This document shows positions 39,564 to 53,307 of a stretch of 64,000 nucleotides of DNA, in pieces. The notes beneath the pieces were generated by a model, which saw nothing but the letters and a program-made list of their open reading frames with translations, was not told where the DNA came from and did not search any database. This DNA is from Pseudorasbora parva. Lineage: Eukaryota > Chordata > Actinopteri > Cypriniformes > Gobionidae. The DNA lies in NCBI RefSeq assembly GCF_024679245.1, contig NW_027125105.1:255501-319500 (forward strand), given 5' to 3'. Each line of letters begins with the position of its first letter. The stretch's first letter is position 1. The position numbers and the translations under genes are program-made.

Positions 39564-40824
39564 TTAGTGGTGCTTGCGTAGCAAGGCATCACTATTGTTC
39601 TCCACCATACTTATTATTATTCTTATTCTTCCACACAGGTATTTTGACGCGCTTCTCCTCACACAAATTTTGTCAAACCCCAACCACTAAATAGCCAAAG
39701 TCGGCGGCCTATACGGGAATCGTGTGCTATGACTTTTATAAGGGATCGGGGGTACGGTGTGCGCCCCAGGGGTGCAAACGTACCCCGAAAGTGCCATAGA
39801 CGATTGATGGGGCGAAACTTTGACCCCTCGTAGCTCCGAGCGAGGATCTCAAACACACACATATATTACACGAAATTTGAAGGGGCTGATAGGATCTCTC
39901 AGCACACACATCTCAAAGGGGTGTAAGTTGTACCCCTGGGGTGCTAGAGCTCCCCAAAAATCGCAAAAAAGGCCCATTGACTTAACATGGGGAGGGTCGT
40001 CCCATGAAACGCATGCAACGCATGCGTTTCTCATTCAATGGTAAATCCCATAGGGATTTTGTATTGAGCATAGCTCTGCTTCACAGACTCACAGAGACAA
40101 GGGGGTGGGCCCAATCTACTCAGACAACCAATCACTATCTCAGGATCATGATGATGTTATTAAGCCACGCCCTAGCAACCGTTTAGAGCTCCCTAACAAC
40201 CGATCCCATTGACTTCCATTGAAAAAGATCAAAGTTATATCTCTGGATAGGACTGTCATAGAAACATGGGGGTGGGTTTGATTGACTCAGGGCATCAACG
40301 GCCAATCACAAATCACCTTCAACACTTACTAGCCACTCCCTAGCAACCATTATCAAGCACCCTAACAACCCAAATCCACAGTGTATATCTCCACATCTGA
40401 ACATCATAGAGACACGGGAGTTGGTATATATCATTCATACTGGCAAGGGGATTTTGGGGAATCATTATGGGATGGTGCCAGGCCACTCCATAGCAACCAA
40501 ACAGAGTACCCTAGCAACTGTTTAGCAAGACCTATATCTCTGCATTAGTACATCACAGAGACACGGGGGTTGGTTTATATCATTCATACTGGCAAGGGGA
40601 TTTTGGGGAATCATTATGGGATGGTGCCAAGCCACTCCATAGCAACCAAACAGAGTACCCTAGCAACTGTTCAGATCTCTACATCTGAAAATCGTAGAGA
40701 CATGGGGGTTGGTTTATATCATTCATACTGGCAAGGTGATTTTGCAGTCTCTTGCAATAACCGGGCCCCGAGTTTTGCCACGGCAAGCACCACTCACAAT
40801 TTCTTCAGGAATTGTACTTTCTAG
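39564..40824 (+). repeat. Unit 26, class A, one leader, 1261 bp
   Basis: Class A of the TATTTTGACGCG subtype between two near-identical class C units; no minisatellite. Confidence 0.85.
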
Positions 40825-41477
40825 TATTGTTAATACTATTCACTTTTTCAAAACTTTGGCACGCTACTCCTCCGGCACCGTTTGTCACAGACCCACGGGT
40901 GAGGTGTCAAATCGACCGACTTATTGAGGAGAGGTGTGCTATGTCTTTTCTAAGCGATCGGATGAACGATCTCCGTTTTGGCGGGAAAAAAATTGTCCCG
41001 GAAAAGTCCCATAGACTTAACATTGGCAGTACTGTGTGAGATCATATATTCGGATCAGAAGGTCGTAGAGACTTGAGGGTGGGCTCTTTTGACTCGGCCT
41101 ATCAAGTAGACAATCAGTAGTGACATCACAAATTCATAGACATGCCCTAGCAACCAGTTTCAGCACCCTAGCAACCGTATTTCAACATTAACAAGCCATA
41201 TCTCAGCAACAGACCATTGTACACATACAGAGTTGGGCTCTTTTGACTCAGACTGACAGTTAGTCTTTAGATATCACCCCTTAAACTATATAGCCACACC
41301 ATAGCAACCATTTTGACAACCCTAGCAACCGTACAAACACATAAAGAAGCCATATCTCAGGCCCACAACATCGTACAGACATGTTGCTTGGCTTTTTTGC
41401 CTCTTGGTAGCCACAGGGCCCCGAGTTTTGCCACGGCAAGCACCACTCACAATTTCTTCAGGAATTGTACTTTCTAG
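40825..41477 (+). repeat. Unit 27, class C, 653 bp
   Basis: Near-exact copy of unit 25. Confidence 0.85.
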
Positions 41478-42787
41478 TTAGTGGTGCTTGCTTTAGCAAG
41501 GCATCACTATTGTTCTCCTCCATACTTATTAGTGGTGCTTGCTTTAGCAAGGCATCACTATTGTTCTCCACCATACTTATTATTATTCTTCTTCCTTCCG
41601 CCAAAATTTCGGCGCGCTACTCCTCCCAGGGATTTTGTCAAACACCCAACAAAGCAATTGTCAAAAGGTGCGTCCTCATCGGGAATGGTGTGCTATGTCT
41701 TTTCTAAGGGATCGGGGGTGCGGGGCTCGCCCCAGGGGCGAAAAAGTAGCGAAAACGTCCCATCGAGAATGCATTGCGAAAACTTTGAACACTCATAGCG
41801 CCAAGCGATGAATTCCAAAACACTCGTTGCTTATACGAAATTTGAAGATCCTGATAGGATCTCTCAGCACACACATCTCAAAGGGGTGTAAGTTGTACCC
41901 CTGGGGTGCTAGAGCTCCCCAAAAATCGCAAAAAAACCCATTGACTTAACATGGGGAGGGTCGTCCCATGAAACGCATGCAACGCATGCGTTTCTCATTC
42001 AATGGTAAATCCCATAGGGATTTTGTATTGAGCATAGCTCAGACTCACAGACTCACAGAGACAAGGGGGTGGGCCCAATCTACTCAGACAACCAATCACT
42101 ATGTCAGGATCATGATGATGCTATTAAGCCACGCCCTAGCAACCGTTTAGAGCTCCCTAACAACCGATCCCATAGACTCCCATTGAAAGAGATCAAAGGG
42201 ATATCTCTGGATAGGACTGTCATAGAAACATGAGGGTGGGTTTGATTGACTCAGGGCATCAACAGCCAATCACAAATCACCTTCAACACCTCCTAGCCAC
42301 TCCCTAGCAACCATTATCAAGCACCCTAACAACCCAAATCCACAGTGTATATCTTCACATCTGAACATCATAGAGACACGGGGGTTGGTTTATATCATTC
42401 ATACTGGCAGGGGGATTTTGGGGAATTATTATGGGATGCTACCAGGCCACTCCATAGCAACCAAACAGAGTACCCTAGCAACTGTTTAGCAAGACCTATA
42501 TCTCTGCATTAGTACATCATAGAGACACGGGGTTGGTTTATATCATTCATACTGGCAAGGGGATTTGGGGGAATCATTATGGGATGGTGCCAAGCCACTC
42601 CATAGCAACCAAACAGAGTACCCTAGCAACTGTTTAGATCTCTGCATTAGAAAATCATAGAGACATGGGGGTTGGTTTATAACATTCATACTGGCAAGGT
42701 GATTTTGCAGTCTCTTGCAATAACCGGGCCCCGAGTTTTGCCACGGCAAGCACCACTCACAATTTCTTCAGGAATTGTACTTTCTAG
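41478..42787 (+). repeat. Unit 28, class B, two leaders, 1310 bp
   Basis: Close relative of unit 1 with one extra leader, whose end reads CTCCTCCATACTT. Confidence 0.85.
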
Positions 42788-44001
42788 TTATTATTCTTCT
42801 TCTTCCTTCTGGACAAAAATTTCGGCGCGCTACTCCTCCCGGAGATTTTGTCAAAGACCCAACAAAGCAATTGACAAAAGGTGCGTCCTCATCGGGAATG
42901 GTGTGCTATATCTCTACTAAGGGATCGGGGGTACGGGGCTCGCCCCAGGGGCGTAAAAGTAGCCAAAACGTCCCATCGACGTAACATTACGAAAACTTCG
43001 AACACTCATAGCGCTGAACGATGAATTCCAAAACACTCGTCGCTTATACGAAATTTGAAGATCCTGATAGGATCTCTCAGGACACACATCTCAAAGGGGT
43101 GTAAGTTGTACCCCTGGGGTGCTAGAGCTCCCCAAAAATCGCAAAAAACCCCATAGACTTTTAATGGGGAGGGTCGTCCCATGAAACGCATGCAACGCAT
43201 GCGTTTCTCATTCAATGGTAAATCCCATAGGGATTTTGTATTGAGCATAGCTCTGCTTCACAGACTCACAGAGACAAGGGGGTGGGCCCAATCTACTCAG
43301 ACAACCAATCACTATCTCAGGATCATGATGATGTTATTAAGCCACGCCCTAGCAACCGTTTAGAGCTCCCTAACAACCGATCCCATTGACTTCCATTGAA
43401 AAAGATCAAAGTTATATCTCTGGATAGGAGTGTCATAGAAACATGGGGGTGGGCTTGATTGACTCAGGGCATCAACGGCCAATCACAAATCACCTTCAAC
43501 ACTTCCTAGCCACGCCCTAGCAACCATTATCGAGCACCCTAACAACCCAAATCCACAGTGTATATCTTCACATCTGAACATCATAGAGACACGGGGGTTG
43601 GTTTATATCATTCATACTGGCAAGGGGATTTTGGGGAATCATTATGGGATGGTGCCAGGCCACTCCATAGCAACCAAACAGAGTACCCTAGCAACTGTTT
43701 AGCAAGACCTATATCTCTGCATTACTACATCATACAGACACGGGGGTTGGTATATATCATTCATACTGGCAAGGGGACTTTGGGGAATCATCATGGGATG
43801 GTGCCAAGCCACTCCATAGCAACCAAACAGAGTACCCTAGCAACTGTTCAGATCTCTGCATCAGAAAATCATAGAGACACGGGGGTTGGTTTATATCATT
43901 CATACTGGCAAGGTGATTTTGCAGTCTCTTGCAATAACCGGGCCCCGAGTTTTGCCACGGCAAGCACCACTCACAATTTCTTCAGGAATTGTACTTTCTA
44001 G
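42788..44001 (+). repeat. Unit 29, class B, no leader, 1214 bp
   Basis: Starts directly with TTATTCTTCTTCTTCC; class B subtype CTGGACAAAAATTTCGG with GCGTAAAAGTAGCC. Confidence 0.85.
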
Positions 44002-45251
44002 TTAGTGGTGCTTGCGGTAGCAAGGCATCACTATTGTTCTCCACCATACTTATTATTAGTGGTGCTTGCTTTAGCAAGGCATCACTATTGTTCTCCTCCA
44101 TACTTATTATTATTCTTCTTCTTCCTTCTGGACAAAAATTTCGGCGCGCTACTCCTCCCGGAGATTTTGTCAAAGACCCAACAAAGCCATTGACAAAAGG
44201 TGCGTCCTCATCGGGAATGGTGTGCTATATCTCTACTAAGGGATCGGGGGTACGGGGCTCGCCCCAGGGGCGTAAAAGTAGCCAAAACGTCCCATCGACG
44301 TAACATTACGAAAACTTCGAACACTCATAGCGATGAACGATGAATTCCAAAACACTCGTCTCTTATACGAAATTTGAAGATCCTGATAGGATCTCTCAGG
44401 ACACACATCTCAAAGGGGTGTAAGTTGTACCCCTGGGGTGCTAGAGCTCCCCAAAAATCGCAAAAAACCCCATAGACTTTTAATGGGGAGGGTCGTCCCA
44501 TGAAACGCATGCAACGCATGCGTTTCTCATTCAATGGTAAATCCCATAGGGATTTTGTATTGAGCATAGCTCAGACTCACAGACTCACAGAGACAAGGGG
44601 GTGGGCCCAATCTACTCAGACAACCAATCACTATCTCAGGATCATGATGATGTTATTAAGCCACGCCCTAGCAACCATTTAGAGCTCCCTAACAACCGAT
44701 CCCATAGACTTCCATTGAAAAAGATCAAAGTTATATCTCTGGATAGGAGTGTCATAGAAACATGGGGGTGGGTTTGATTGACTCAGTGCATCAACGGCCA
44801 ATCACAAATCACCTTCAACACCTCCTAGCCACTCCCTAGCAACCATTATCAAGCACCCTAACAACCCAAATCCACAGTGTATATCTCCACATCTGAACAT
44901 CATAGAGACACGGGGGTTGGTATATATCATTCATACTGGCAAGGGGATTTTGGGGAATCATTATGGGATGGTGCCATGCCACTCCATAGCAACCAAACAC
45001 AGTACCCTAGCAACTGGTCAGATCTCTGCATCTGAAAATCGTACAGACACGGGGGTTGGTTTATATCATTCATACTGGCAAGGGGATTTTGGGATATCAT
45101 TATGGGATGCTGCCAAGCCACTCCATAGCAACCAAACAGAGTACCCTAGCAACTGTTCAGATCTCTACATCAGAAAATCGTAGAGACATGGGGGTTGGTT
45201 TATATAATTAGTACTGGCAAGGTGATTTTGGGGTATCATTATGGGATGTTG

Positions 45252-45600
45252 CCACTCCATAGCAACTACCCAGAATACCCTAGCAACCACATAGCAACGT
45301 CATAGCAACCACCCAGAACACCATAGCAACTGCCTAGCAACCACCCAGAACACCCTAGCAACCACCTAGCAACGCCCTAGCAACCGCCCAGAACACCATA
45401 GCAACCGCCTAGCAACCACCTAGCAACGCCCTAGCAACCACCCAGAACACCCTAGCAACCGCCTAGCAACCACCTAGCAACGCCCTAGCAACCTCCCAGA
45501 ACACCCTAGCAACCGCCTGACAACGCCCTAGCAACCACACAGAACACCCTAGCAACCGCCTTAGCAACCACCAAAAACACCCTAGCAACCACCTAGCAAC
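45252..45600 (+). repeat. CCTAGCAACC minisatellite
   Basis: About 350 bp, CACCAAAAACACC subtype, with one-base slips such as CGCCTTAGCAACC. Confidence 0.9.
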
Positions 45601-45986
45601 ATGCTAATCATGCTAGCATTATGCTAATCATGTTAGCATCATGCTAGCAACATGCTAATCATGTTAGCATCATGCTAGCATCATGCTAATCATGTTGCTA
45701 GCATCATGCTAATCATGTTAGCATCATGCTAACATCATGCTAATCATGTTAGCATTATGCTAGCAACATGCTAATCATGTTAGCATCATGCTAGCAACAT
45801 GCTAATCATGTTAGCATCATGCTAATCATGTTAGCATCATGCTAATCATGTTAGCATCATGCTAGCAACATGCTAATCATGTTAGCATCATGCTAACAAC
45901 ATGCTAATCATGTTAGCATTATGCTAATAACTTGCTTATCCTATGCTAACAACATGCTATTCATGTCAGCATCATGCTAACATCAT
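45601..45986 (+). repeat. ATGCTAATCATGTTAGC minisatellite
   Basis: About 385 bp; includes a run of short ATGCTAATCATGTTAGCATC steps near 45810-45860. Confidence 0.9.
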
Positions 45987-47388
45987 GTTGCTTGGCTTTT
46001 TTGCATCACAAATGCCACAGGGCCCCGAGTTTTGCCACGGCAAGCACCACTCACAATTTCTTCAGGAATTGTACTTTCTAGTTATTAGTGGTGCTTGCTT
46101 TAGCAAGGCATCACTATTGTTCTCCACCATACTTATTAGTGGTGCTTGCTTTAGCAAGGCATCACTCTTGTTCTTCTCCATACTTATTAGTGGTGCTTGC
46201 GTAGCAAGGCATCACTATTGTTCTCCACCATACTTATTATTATTCTTATTCTTCTGGTTACGTATTTCGGCGCGCTTCTCCTCCCACAAATTTTGTCAAA
46301 CCCCAACCACTAAATAGCCAAAGTCGGCGACCTATACGGGAATGGTGTGCTATGACTTTTATAAGGGATCGGGGGTACGGTGTGTGCCCCAGGGGTGCAA
46401 ACGTACCCCAAAAGTGCCATTGACGATTGATGGGGCGAAACTTTGACCCCTCGTGGCTCCGAGCGAGGATCTCAAACACACACATATATTACACGAAAAT
46501 TGAAGGGGCTGATAGGATCTCTCAGCACACACATCTCAAAGGGGTGTAAGTTGTACCCCTGGGGTGCTAGAGCTCCCCAAAAATCGAAAAATTGCCCCAT
46601 AGACTTAACATGGGGAGGGTTGCCCCATGAAACGCATGCAACGCATGCGTTTCTCCTACTATGGTAAATCCCATAGGGATTTTGTATTGAGCATAGCTCT
46701 GTTTCACAGACTCACAGAGACAAGGGGGTGGGCCCAATCTACTCAGACAACCAATCACTATCTCAGGATCATGATGATGTTATTAAGCCACGCCCTAGCA
46801 ACCGTTTAGAGCTCCCTAACAACCGATCCCATAGACTTCCATTGAAAAAGATCAAAGTTATATCTCTAGATAGGAGTGTCATAGAAACATGAGGGTGGGT
46901 TTGATTGACTCAGGGCATCAACGGCCAATCACAAATCACCTTCAACACTTCCTAGCCACTCCCTAGCAACCATTATCAAGCACCCTAACAACCCAAATCC
47001 ACAGTGTATATCTCCACATCTGAACATCATAGAGACACGGGGGTTGGTATATATCATTCATACTGGCAAGGGGATTTTGGGGAATCATTATGGGATGGTG
47101 CCAAGCCACTCCATAGCAACCAAACAGAGTACCCTAGCAACTGTTTAGCAAGACCTATATCTCTGCATTAGTACATCATAGAGACACGGGGGTTGGTATA
47201 TATCATTCATACTGGCAAGGGGATTTTGGGGAATCATTATGGGATGCTACCAAGCCACTCCATAGCAACCAAACAGAGTACCCTAGCAACTGTTTAGATC
47301 TCTGCATCAGAAAATCATAGAGACATGGGGGTTGGTATATATCATCCATACTGGCAAGGTGATTTTGGGGTATCATTATGGGATGCTG

Positions 47389-47747
47389 CCACTCCATAGC
47401 AACCACCCAGAATACCCTAGCAACCACATAGCAACGTCATAGCAACCACCCAGAACACCATAGCAACTGCCTAGCAACCACCCAGAACACCCTAGCAACC
47501 GCCTACCAACACCCTAGCAACGCCCTAGCAACCATCCAGAATACCCTAGCAACCGCCTAGCAACGCCCTAGCAACCACCCAGAACACCATAGCAACCGCC
47601 TAGCAACCACCTAGCAACGCCCTAGCAACCTCCCAGAACACCCTAGCAACCGCCTAGCAACACCCTAGCAACCACCCAGAACACCCTAGCAACCGCCTAG
47701 CAACGCCCTAGCAACCATCCAGAACACCATAGCAACCGCCTAGCAAC
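47389..47747 (+). repeat. CCTAGCAACC minisatellite
   Basis: Copy of the unit 13 array. Confidence 0.9.
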
Positions 47748-48282
47748 ATGCTAATCATGCTAGCAACATGCTAATCATGTTAGCATCGTGCTAGCATAAT
47801 GCTAATCATGTTAGCATTATGCTAGCAACATGCTAATCATGTTGCTAGCATGATGCTAATCATGTTAGCATCATGCTAGCAACATGCTAATCATGTTAGC
47901 ATCATGCTAACATCATGCTAACATCATGCTAATCATGTTAGCATCATGCTAACAACTTGCTAATCATGTTAGCATTATGCTAGCAACATGCTAATCATGT
48001 TAGCATCATGCTAGCAACATGCTAATCATGTTGCTAGCTCTATGCTAATCATGTTAGCATCATGCTAGCAACATGCTAATCATGTTAGCATCATGCTAGC
48101 AACATGCTAATCATGTTAGCATCATGCTAGCATCATGCTAATCATGTTAGCATCATGCTAGCAACATGCTAATCATGTTAGCATCGTGCTAACCACATGC
48201 TAATCATGTTAGCATTATGCTAATATTTTGCTTATTCTATGCTAACAACATGCTATTCATGTTAGCATCATGCTAACATCAT
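47748..48282 (+). repeat. ATGCTAATCATGTTAGC minisatellite
   Basis: Copy of the unit 13 array. Confidence 0.9.
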
Positions 48283-48377
48283 GTTGCTTGGCTTTTTTGC
48301 ATCACAAATGCCACAGGGCCCCGAGTTTTGCCACGGCAAGCACCACTCACAATTTCTTCAGGAATTGTACTTTCTAG

Positions 48378-49021
48378 TATTGTAAATACTATTCACTTTT
48401 TCAAAACTTTGGCACGCTACTCCTCCGGCACCGTTTGTCACAGACCCACGGATGAGGTGTCAAATCGACCGACTTATCGAGGAGAGGTGTGCTATGTCTT
48501 TTCTAAGGGATCGGATGAACGATCTCCGTTTTGGCGGGAAAAAAATCCTCCCGGAAAAGTCCCATAGACTTAACATTGGCAGTACTGTGTGAGATCATAT
48601 GTTCGGATCAGAAGGTCATAGAGACTCGAGGGTGGGCTCTTTTGACTCGGCCTATCAAGTAGACAATCAGTAGTGACATCACAACTTCATAGACATGCCC
48701 TAGCAACCAGTTTCAGCACCCTAGCAACCGTATTTCAACATTAACAAGCCATATCTCAGTACTACAGCATTGAACACATACAGAGTTGGGCTCTTTTGAC
48801 TCAGACTGAGAACTACTCTATGAATATCACCCCTTGAACTGTATAGTCACACCCTAGCAACCATTTTGACCACCCTAACAACCATACAAACACATGAATA
48901 AGCCATATCTCAACTCCACAACATCATAGAGACATGGGGCTGGCTTATTTTCCATAACCGGGCCCCGAGTTTTGCCACGGCAAGCACCACTCACAATTTC
49001 TTCAGGAATTGTACTTTCTAG
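48378..49021 (+). repeat. Unit 32, class C, 644 bp
   Basis: The first half matches unit 10, including the AATCCTCCCGG variant. It ends with a shortened junction, TTATTTTCCATAACC, before the 3' end. Confidence 0.85.
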
Positions 49022-50299
49022 TTCTTCTTATTCTTCCACACAGGTATTTTGACGCGCTTCTCCTCCCACAAATTTTGTCAAACCCCAACCACTAAATAGC
49101 CAAAGTCGGCGGCCTATACGGGAATCGTGTGCTATGACTTTTATAAGGGATCGGGGGTACGGTGTGCGCCCCAGGGGTGCAAACGTACCCCGAAAGTGCC
49201 ATAGACGATTGATGGGGCGAAACTTTGACACCTCGTAGCTCCGAGCGAGGATCTCAAACACACACATATATTACACGAAAATTGAAGGGGCTGATAGGAT
49301 CTCTCAACACACACATCTCAAAGGGGTGTAAGTTGTACCCCTGGGGTGCTAGAGCTCCCCAAAAATCGCAAAAAAGGCCCATTGACTTAACATGGGGAGG
49401 GTCGTCCCATGAAACGCATGCAACGCATGCGTTTCTCATTCAATGGTAAATCCCATAGAGATTTTGTATTGAGCATAGCTCTGCTTCACAGACTCACAGA
49501 CACAAGGGGGTGGGCCCAATCTACTCAGACAACCAATCACTATCTCAGGATCATGATGATGTTATTAAGCCACGCCCTAGCAACCGTTTAGAGCTCCCTA
49601 ACAACCCATCCCATTGACTTCCATTGAAAAAGATCAAAGTTATATCTCTGGATAGGAGTGTCATAGAAACATGAGGGTGGGTTTGATTGACTCAGGGCAT
49701 CAACGGCCAATCACAAATCACCTTCAACACTTACTAGCCACTCCCTAGCAACCATTATCAAGCACCCTAACAACCCAAATCCACAGTGTATATCTCCACA
49801 TCTGAACATCATAGAGACACGGGGGTTGGTATATATCATTCATACTGGCAAGGGGATTTTGGGGAATCATTATGGGATGGTGCCAAGCCACTCCATAGCA
49901 ACCAAACAGAGTACCTTAGCAACCGTTCAGATCTCTGCATCAGAAAATCATAGAGACATGGGGGTTGGTTTATATCATTCATACTGGCAAGGGGACTTTG
50001 GGGAATCATTATGGGATGCTGCCAAGCCACTCCATAGCAACCAAACAGAGTACCCTAGCAACTGTTTAGATCTCTGCATTAGAAAATCATAGAGACATGG
50101 GGGTTGGTTTATATCATTCATACTGGCAAGGGGACTTTGGGGAATCATTATGGGATGCTGCCAAGCCACTCCATAGCAACCAAACAGAGTACCCTAGCAA
50201 CTGTTTAGATCTCTGCATTAGAAAATCATAGAGACATGGGGGTTGGTTTATATAATTAGTACTGGCAAGGTCATTTTGGGGTATCATTATGGGATGTTG

Positions 50300-50658
50300 C
50301 CACTCCATAGCAACCACCCAGAATACCCTAGCAACCACATAGCAACGTCATAGCAACCACCCAGAACACCATAGCAACTGCCTAGCAACCACCCAGAACA
50401 CCCTAGCAACCGCCTAGCAACACCCTAGCAACGCCCTAGCAACCACCCAGAACACCCTAGCAACCGCCTAGCAACGCCCTAGCAACCACCCAGAACACCA
50501 TAGCAACCGCCTAGCAACCACCTAGCAACGCCCTAGCAACCTCCCAGAACACCCTAGCAACCGCCTAGCAACGCCCTAGCAACCACCCAGAACACCCTAG
50601 CAACCGCCTAGCAACGCCCTAGCAACCATCCAGAACACCATAGCAACCGCCTAGCAAC
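50300..50658 (+). repeat. CCTAGCAACC minisatellite
   Basis: About 360 bp; the first half resembles unit 14 and the end resembles unit 13. Confidence 0.9.
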
Positions 50659-51065
50659 ATGCTAATCATGCTAGCAACATGCTAATCATGTTAGCATCAT
50701 GCTAGCATAATGCTAATCATGTTAGCATTATGCTAGCAACATGCTAATCATGTTGCTAGCATGATGCTAATCATGTTAGCATCATGCTAACATGATGCTA
50801 ATCATGTTAGCATTATGCTAGCAACATGCTAATCATGTTAGCATCATGCTAACATCATGCTAATCATGTTAGCATCATGCTAACAACTTGCTAATCATGT
50901 TAGCATTATGCTAGCAACATGCTAATCATGTTAGCATCATGCTAGCAACATGCTAATCATGTTAGCATCATGCTAATAACTTGCTAATCATGCTGATAAC
51001 AACATGCTAATCATGTTAGCATCATGCTAACAACTTGCTAATCATGTTAACATCATGCTAACATC
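50659..51065 (+). repeat. ATGCTAATCATGTTAGC minisatellite
   Basis: About 400 bp of 31-bp steps. Confidence 0.9.
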
Positions 51066-51162
51066 ATGTTGCTTGGCTTTTTTGCATCACAAATGCCACA
51101 GGGCCCCGAGTTTTGCCACGGCAAGCACCACTCACAATTTCTTCAGGAATTGTACTTTCTAG

Positions 51163-51420
51163 TTAGTGGTGCTTGCGTAGCAAGGCATCACTATTGTTCT
51201 CCACCATACTTATTAGTGGTGCTTGCGTAGCAAGGCATCACTATTGTTCTCCACCATACTTATTAGTGGTGCTTGCTTTAGCAAGGCATCACTATTGTTC
51301 TCCACCATACTTATTATTAGTGGTGCTTGCTTTAGCAAGGCATCACTATTGTTCTCCACCATACTTATTAGTGGTGCTTGCTTTAGCAAGGCATCACTAT
51401 TGTTCTCCTCCATACTTATT
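51163..51420 (+). repeat. Five tandem 50-54 bp leaders
   Basis: AGTGGTGCTTGC starts at 51165, 51215, 51265, 51319 and 51370. Loops in order are GTA, GTA, TTTA, TTTA, TTTA. The lack of stops in this tract produces long spurious frames on both strands. Confidence 0.9.
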
Positions 51421-52424
51421 ATTATTCTTCTTCTTCCTTCTGGACAAAAATTTCGGCGCGCTACTCCTCCCGGAGATTTTGTCAAAGACCCAACAAAGCA
51501 ATTGACAAAAGGTGCGTCCTCATCGGGAATGGTGTGCTATATCTCTACTAAGGGATCGGGGGTACGGGGCTCGCCCCAGGGGCGTAAAAGTAGCCAAAAC
51601 GTCCCATCGACGTAACATTACGAAAACTTCAAACACTCATAGCGCTGAACGATGAATTCCAAAACACTCGTCTCTTATACGAAATTTGAAGATCCTGATA
51701 GGATCTCTCAGCACACACATCTCAAAGGGGTGTAAGTTGTACCCCTGGGGTGCTAGAGCTCCCCAAAAATCGCAAAAAACCCCATAGACTTTTAATGGGG
51801 AGGGTCGTCCCATGAAACGCATGCAACGCATGCGTTTCTCTTTCAATGGTAAATCCCATAGGGATTTTGTATTGAGCATAGCTCAGACTCACAGACTCAC
51901 AGAGACAAGGGGGTGGGCCCAATCTACTCAGACAACCAATCACTATCTCAGGATCATGATGATGTTATTAAGCCACGCCCTAGCAACCATTTAGAGCTCC
52001 CTAACAACCGATCCCATAGACTTCCATTGAAAAAGATCAAAGTTATATCTCTGGATAGGAGTGTCATAAAAACATGGGGGTGGGTTTGATTGACTCAGGG
52101 CATCAACGGCCAATCACAAATCACCTTCAACACCTCCTAGCCACTCCCTAGCAACCATTATCAAGCACCCTAACAACCCAAATCCACAGTGTATATCTCC
52201 ACATCTGAACATCATAGAGACATGGGGGTTGGTTTATATCATTCATACTGGCAAGGGGACTTTGGGGAATCATTATGGGATGCTGCCAAGCCACTCCATA
52301 GCAACCAAACAGAGTACCCTAGCAACTGTTTAGATCTCTGCATTAGAAAATCATAGAGACATGGGGGTTGGTTTATATAATTAGTACTGGCAAGGTCATT
52401 TTGGGGTATCATTATGGGATGTTG

Positions 52425-52772
52425 CCACTCCATAGCAACCACCCAGAATACCCTAGCAACCACATAGCAACGTCATAGCAACCACCCAGAACACCATAGC
52501 AACTGCCTAGCAACCACCCAGAACACCCTAGCAACCGCCTAGCAACACCCTAGCAACGCCCTAGCAACCACCCAGAACACCCTAGCAACCGCCTAGCAAC
52601 GCCCTAGCAACCACCCAGAACACCCTAGCAACCGCCTAGCAACCACCTAGCCACGCCCTAGCAACCTCCCAGAACACCCTAGCAACCGCCTAGCAACGCC
52701 CTAGCAACCACCCAGAATACCCTAGCAACCGCCTAGCAACCACCAAAAACACCATAGCAACCACCTAGCAAC
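52425..52772 (+). repeat. CCTAGCAACC minisatellite
   Basis: About 350 bp, CACCAAAAACACC subtype. Confidence 0.9.
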
Positions 52773-53212
52773 ATGCTAATCATGCTAGCATGATGCTAAT
52801 CATGTTAGCATCATGCTAGCAACATGCTAATCATGTTAGCATCATGCTAGCAACATGCTAATCATGTTAGCATCATGCTAGCATCATGCTAATCATGTTG
52901 CTAGCATCATGCTAACATGATTAGCATCATGCTAGCAACATGCTAATCATGTTAGCATCATGCTAGCAACATGCTAATCATGTTGCTAGCATCATGCTAA
53001 TCATTTTAGCATCATGCTAACAACATGCTAATCATGTTAGCATAATGCTAACATCATGCTAATCATGTTAACATCATGCTAGCAACATGCTAATCATGTT
53101 AGCATCATGCTAGCAACATGCTAATCATGTTAGCATCATGCTAGCAACATGCTAATCATGTTAGCATCATGCTAACAACATGCTATTCATGTTAGCATCA
53201 TGCTAACATCAT
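52773..53212 (+). repeat. ATGCTAATCATGTTAGC minisatellite
   Basis: About 440 bp; includes one step in the inverse order (ATGCTAACATGATTAGC) near 52910. Confidence 0.9.
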
Positions 53213-53307
53213 GTTGCTTGGCTTTTTTGCATCACAAATGCCACAGGGCCCCGAGTTTTGCCACGGCAAGCACCACTCACAATTTCTTCAGGAATTGTAC
53301 TTTCTAG

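Larger units (their letters stand above)
44002..46081 (+). repeat. Unit 30, class B, two leaders, with minisatellites, 2080 bp
   Basis: Leader loops are GGTA and TTTA. The body has the same subtype as unit 29, and the tail has both minisatellites. Confidence 0.85.
46082..48377 (+). repeat. Unit 31, class A, fourth copy of the 2191-bp block with three leaders, 2296 bp
   Basis: Leader loops are TTTA, TTTA and GTA. The two extra leaders account for the 105-bp length difference from unit 13. Confidence 0.9.
49022..51162 (+). repeat. Unit 33, class A, no leader, with minisatellites, 2141 bp
   Basis: Starts with TTCTTCTTATTC directly after CTAG. Three full 139-bp subrepeats start at about 49826, 49965 and 50104, followed by both minisatellites. 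Confidence 0.85.
51163..53307 (+). repeat. Unit 34, class B, five leaders, with minisatellites, 2145 bp
   Basis: Has the largest leader number. The body has the same subtype as units 29 and 30. It has few 139-bp subrepeats and then both minisatellites. Confidence 0.85.

Noticed and set aside
51173..51615. 110-130 codon frames with ARHHYCSPPYLL or SKASLLFSTIL repeats
   Set aside because: Stop-free translation of five tandem leaders in several frames; length follows leader number.
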